Source: Apostichopus californicus | Taxonomy: Eukaryota; Echinodermata; Holothuroidea; Aspidochirotida; Stichopodidae | Assembly: GCA_020650975.1 (NCBI GenBank) | Contig: JAIPMN010001198.1 | Span: 1-20,319 of the forward strand | Direction of reading: 5' to 3' | DNA: 20,319 bases | Part shown: positions 16,756-20,319 of the stretch, piece by piece | Layout: every line of letters begins with the position of its first letter | How positions within the stretch are numbered: the first letter of the stretch is position 1 | Translations under genes and position numbers: made by a program | Notes under the pieces: generated by a model | Database searches by the model: none | Seen by the model: the letters and a program-made list of their open reading frames with translations, nothing else | Told to the model about the DNA's origin: nothing

Positions 16756-17578
16756 TGAGATAATTTTATAGCAGCATGATGATATTAATTTTCAGATTAT
16801 TTATTGTTCACTTGAATGACCTAACTACCTAATCAGTATTCTTCATAATATGAAAGGCAAGTTTCAATATTCAGCTTTTCTTCACAACATTCATCTCTCT
16901 CTCCATATATTGATTGGCTCAGCAATTAATGCCAGAGGTTAATAAGTTATAGTTTAGTAAGAACAACATGCACCTGAGATATATGTGGTTTATTTAGTCC
17001 TCCTCAATACAGCTGTACAGTTCAACAAATTTGTTTTGATTTTGAAAATCTCATCGCTGTAGAACTCAGAGCAGCTGGTTTGTATACTGTAACGCTGCCT
17101 GTAGGCAGGGTCTTTTTAGAAGCCGATTGTTTGTTTCAAAATATCTGAAGGAACCTAAGCAAATCAAATGAGACTTCCTCAAAATTGACTACTCTATGCT
17201 GACCACAGCTGACTATTTGTTAGCTAGCTGAGCTAGCTGAATTAAATACCCTTTGTAGAGATTTGTCAATTTTCATATTTCGTATGTTGGAACCCACATA
17301 AATAATTCTTATGAGAATTTCTTATATACGGTATTTGACATTGGTAATTTTTTTTTACAATGACAGCAGCTAGCTGAGTATGCAGACTTGTTTAGTATCA
17401 TAGCATGTAAAACATTTCCCACGAGACTCATCAATTCTTTGTATCGATCAGTACGAATTACTGCTTTAAACTATATTAATAAGCCTTAAAATATATTAAT
17501 TTGGCTTTGTACTTTGATAGAGGTTAAAATCCAGTTGTTATATTAATTACTTTTACTCAGCTAGTCCATCAGCTAGTG
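16756..17578. other. Noncoding stretch with TAGCTAGCTGAG motifs
   Basis: CTAGCTGAGTA at 17370-17380 has its exact complement TACTCAGCTAG at 17554-17564, and GCTAGCTGAG also occurs near 17222. The arms are too short and the rest too unlike to define a MITE. No gene. Confidence 0.5.
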
Positions 17579-17720
17579 TCAGACATTTCTTAGTCGCCTA
17601 GGTAACAGGCTTCCATTTTGTTCATCCGTTATTGCTTTCTTCACCGTGCGTTCCATCCCTTCGCTCTGAGGTGGTTTTCAATGATGACCTTAAATTGTAC
17701 TTTTTCCGAAGTCCACCATC
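17579..17720 (-). other. CpG-richer segment with a 25-codon minus-strand frame
   Basis: Read on the minus strand, an ATG at 17656 in strong context (G at -3 and +4) opens 25 codons (MERTVKKAITDEQNGSLLPR, then RLRNV) ending at TGA 17581-17579, with an in-frame stop 27 bases upstream of the ATG. CpG is more frequent than in the flanks, and AAGATGGTGG (YY1-like) lies upstream on the same strand near 17722. Too short to call a gene; possibly a 5' untranslated or first-exon fragment. Confidence 0.12.
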
Positions 17721-18139
17721 TTTTTGGCAGTATTACCCGTTTTGTCACGTTCCTTTATTTTATTTTATTTTTTTTGTGGCAAATAATGATGAGTAAGCAA
17801 TAGTCATCAAATTAGACGGAGGATTTCTGAAATGTAAACATTACTGATTTGTATATATTTGATCAATTTCACCTGCAGGCTTTTATTGATATAATATTTG
17901 CCACAAATCATAAAGTTAGCAATTGTGATGTGATGTAGAGTGGTTTTTTTTTTTATTATTAGCATCGATTAATTTCCTCCTCGTCAAGGAAGAGCTTGTA
18001 GAATGCGTGTTGAATCTCCAAGTTAATAGAGGATTGTTCTTTCTCTTTTATTTATTAGTATTTCTGTTTTAGATGTCAATACATGTTAAACCTGCATGTT
18101 GGGTTGTGTTGTAACTTTGTAACGCTCTCATAGCTCACC
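17721..18139. other. Noncoding stretch
   Basis: T-rich unique sequence, with a T9 run near 17945; nothing recognised. Confidence 0.6.
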
Positions 18140-18620
18140 AAGCCATGTACTATGGCCCCAAGCCATGTCAATATGACACCAATCCTTGTAATATGGCACC
18201 AAGCCATGTTATATGGCACTAAGCCATGTTATATGGCACCAAGCCTTGTAATATGGCCCCAAGCCTTGTAATATGGCACCAAGCCTTGTAATATGGCACC
18301 ATGCCTTGTACTATGACCCCAAGCCAATGACATCAAGCTTTGTAACATGGCACCAAGCCATGTTTTATGGCACCAAGCGCTGTAATATGGCACCAAGCCT
18401 TGTAATATGGCACCAAGCCATGTTATATGGCACCGAGCCTTGTAATATGGCACTAAGCCTTGTACTATGGCCCCAAGCCATGTCAATATGACACCAAGGC
18501 TTGTAATATGGCCCCAAGCCCTGTAATATGGCACCAAGCCATGTTATATGGCACCAAGCCTTGTAATATGGCCCCAGGCCTTGTAATATGGCACGAAGCC
18601 TTGTAATATGGCACCAAGCA
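18140..18620 (+). repeat. 20-bp minisatellite AAGCCTTGTAATATGGCACC, about 24 units
   Basis: Units are 20 bp except two of 21 bp (18160-18180 and 18475-18495), one truncated to 14 bp (18321-18334) and a partial last unit. The two 21-bp units are identical and each follows a TACTATGGCCCC unit. The block of eight units from 18140 corresponds unit by unit to the block from 18455, an internal duplication offset by 315 bp. Units with CATG carry the dyad GCCAT-GTTAT-ATGGC. The Gly/Ala/Tyr/Trp-rich frames on the minus strand are artefacts. Confidence 0.97.
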
Positions 18621-18921
18621 AAGGGGAGGGGGAAGGGGCAACACTTGGTAGAAGATGTCAGAGTTCATATTGACTGATTTATACTAATATTTCTTCCCAA
18701 ATATGCTTGAGCAGAAAACCAGAATGTTTTTTTAATGGTATGTCACAAGAAACATAAATTGTTACCTCAACAGAAACAGGAAGCTGCTAAACAAACAAAA
18801 CAGTAACAGCCATGCACACATAGAATAGATAGGTGTATAGAAATAACATAGTAAAGTAGATAACCAGCTTTAATAGCCTATGTCATGAGAATGAAGGTGG
18901 AAGTGGTTATTCTTCACTAAT

Positions 18922-18937
18922 TGGTAATTAATTACCA
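18922..18937. promoter_or_regulatory. 16-bp perfect palindrome of homeodomain-type sites
   Basis: TGGTAATTAATTACCA reads the same on both strands and contains overlapping TAATTA cores, the usual binding core of Antp/paired-class homeodomains. Only the motif is seen; function is not shown. Confidence 0.3.
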
Positions 18938-19062
18938 GACACATACTTTCGCAGAAAGCCACCATGCTATTTTGATCACAACAGGCATATGTAACCTCAA
19001 AAGAGCCAGCATGTTCATTGTGGATATAACCTAACACGTCTGGCCTGTTTCAGGAGAAAGTG

Positions 19063-19079
19063 GTTTATTGTCAATAAAC
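19063..19079. terminator. Dyad with AATAAA hexamers on both strands
   Basis: GTTTATTG-T-CAATAAAC has 8-bp arms around one T. AATAAA occurs on the plus strand (19073-19078) and on the minus strand (complement of TTTATT, 19064-19069), so it could hold facing poly(A) signals. No transcript end is visible on either side; chance is likely in AT-rich DNA. Confidence 0.15.
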
Positions 19080-19380
19080 TTTTAAGCCTGATTGTTTTTG
19101 GTAATAAGGTTTATTTATTCAAAGCCTGTTGGAATTTAAATATCACTGTACTGTATATCATCATACCTGATGTTAAATACAGTAAACCAGAATTGTTGAT
19201 GTTGCTTGTTAAATTATATCTTCAAGAGTCAAAGTAGTGCATTTGACAACAGCAATTATAAATCATTAAACTTATTTTTGTTGTAAATTAAAATGATCCC
19301 TTAATGAGTCAAATGACAATAGGTGGTAAGTTGATTTAAAAAAAAACTAAATAAACAATTTAGTACTTGAAGCATCCTAT

Positions 19381-19520
19381 TAGCTGTAACATCATAGAGG
19401 CCTTGGACACTACTCATTAGCTCTAACATCTTAGACATCTTTGAAGCTACTCATTAACTCTAACATCATAGAGGCCTTGGAAACTACTCACTAGCTATAA
19501 TATCTTAGAGGCTTTAGAAC
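19381..19520 (+). repeat. 37-bp tandem repeat, nearly four units
   Basis: Units start at 19381, 19418, 19455 and 19492. Units 1 and 3 share TAACATCATAGAGGCCTTGG; units 2 and 4 have TCTTAGA in that region, suggesting a 74-bp double unit. The fourth fades after TTTAGA. Confidence 0.93.
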
Positions 19521-20024
19521 ATTGTTGCCTCCCAGATATGCTAGAAATTCATATTAGGGTCACCCATAGTCAAATTTCATTACTCCCATAACTCTAAATT
19601 TAGTTTTTCAAACCGAGACATTTGTTAGTCTGTTTTAACCCTACAGTACGTCCAGATTATCTGTGTAAAGAAGGAAACTTTTGATAGCTCGTAATAATTT
19701 TTAGGGTGCTAAAGTTTGGGGCCAAAGACCTTTAATGACCTTTCAAGTTAATTTTCAGCAAATTTTGCTTTGATGCTTACTGGAGAATTCAGAAGATTGA
19801 ACTCAAGCCAGATGAAGTTTAGAGTGAACTAATATTTATCTTTCAAATAGAAGTGTTAAAATTGACAGGCTCTTGTGTTATTAAACAAAGGTCATTAGTC
19901 ATCCCCAATTCTAAACTTACTATTTCTTAATTTATCTTCTGTGACAAGTTAATATTTCATCCAAATTTAGGATTGATCAGTGATGGATGGCCCATCCCCG
20001 TGATCCCTCCAGGAATAACTAAAA
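19521..20024. other. Noncoding stretch
   Basis: Unique AT-rich sequence with no gene or repeat recognised. Confidence 0.6.
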
Positions 20025-20319
20025 TGACCAAACCAAATCTTTTATTGATGATGCTAATTGCTGATTCCCTTTGGCTGATATCTTATATATGAGTCTGTAT
20101 ATGTAATGCATAAAAGACAGTATTTGTAACCCTTCTCAGACTTAGTTGTGAAATAGTGTTAGTGTATTACTTGGCAAACATTACTACAGTACTGTTGACC
20201 AAACCAAATCCTTTATTGATGATCCTTATTGCTGATTTATTTTGGCTGATATCTTATGAGTCTGTATATGTAATGCATAAAAGACAGTATTTGTAACCCT
20301 TCTCAGACTTAGTTGTGAA
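20025..20319 (+). repeat. ~125-bp direct repeat with ~170-bp period, cut by window end
   Basis: Copy 1 is 20025-20152 and copy 2 is 20196-20319; both start TGACCAAACCAAATC and end CTTAGTTGTGAA. Copy 2 lacks four bases (TATA within CTTATATATGAG), and the rightmost ~80 bases look identical. The 43-bp spacer (20153-20195) does not repeat within the window. It may be the start of a longer array or two copies of an element. Confidence 0.95.

Larger units (their letters stand above)
18621..19380. other. Noncoding stretch with two notable palindromes
   Basis: No gene. Holds TGGTAATTAATTACCA at 18922-18937 and the GTTTATTG-T-CAATAAAC dyad at 19063-19079 (listed separately). Confidence 0.6.

Noticed and set aside
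17370-17564. MITE with CTAGCTGAGTA / TACTCAGCTAG ends
   Set aside because: Only 11 bp match, no target-site duplication is seen, and similar TAGCTAGCTGAG motifs occur elsewhere nearby.
18229-18668. Frames of 102, 72 and 61 codons in the 20-bp array
   Set aside because: Periodic translations of the repeat on both strands; they have no life outside the array.

Overview
This looks like ordinary noncoding animal DNA, probably from a marine invertebrate. It is AT-rich with low CpG. It has no operons, ribosome binding sites or long conventional genes. It carries many minisatellites, pyrimidine and purine tracts, poly(A)/poly(T) runs and splice-site-like sequences. The animal assignment rests on this general character, on a degenerate tRNA-like block of the kind found in SINEs, and on candidate exons with GT/AG borders. 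I cannot name the phylum or species. The stretch could be intronic, intergenic or both.

Layout. 1-2000: featureless apart from an RFX X-box-like palindrome (1870-1883). 2003-2155: CCT-type pyrimidine tract. 2655-3081: coding-like frame interrupted by one TAG, with locally raised CpG. 3323-3364: C-rich tract. 3518-3677: short stretch open on both strands. 3994-4475: first 15-bp minisatellite, with a 90-bp higher-order repeat. 5143-5866: second 15-bp minisatellite, about 48 units, saturated with TGCATG. 6018-6112 and 6997-7032: C-rich tracts. 7218-7250: hairpin resembling a mobile-element remnant. 8405-8490: 27-bp repeat. 9637-9821: pyrimidine tract, 3' splice-site-like AG and a 53-codon open frame. 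10222-10244 and 10513-10535: quadruplex-capable tracts. 10727-10766: very strong polypyrimidine/AG. 11533-11609: degenerate tRNA-like block, minus strand. 12202-12374: 22-bp direct repeats flanking a 129-bp insert. 12950-13172: best exon candidate, with acceptor and donor. 13430-13576: second candidate exon. 14032-14177: 19-bp CACATGTG minisatellite. 14577-14806: 20-bp TGTTATRTTC repeat. 15913-15950: G-run/C-run hairpin. 16707-16755: G-rich tract. 18140-18620: 20-bp minisatellite with an internal duplication offset by 315 bp. 19381-19520: 37-bp repeat. 20025-20319: two copies of a ~125-bp sequence about 170 bp apart, the second cut by the window end.

No protein-coding gene can be called with confidence. 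The longest open frames (up to 260 codons) are by-products of repeat units whose length is a multiple of three and which contain no stop codon. The most useful observations are the number of unrelated minisatellites in 20 kb, the TGCATG-dense array, the higher-order structure of several arrays, the tRNA-like relic, the flanked 129-bp insert and the few exon-like islands.
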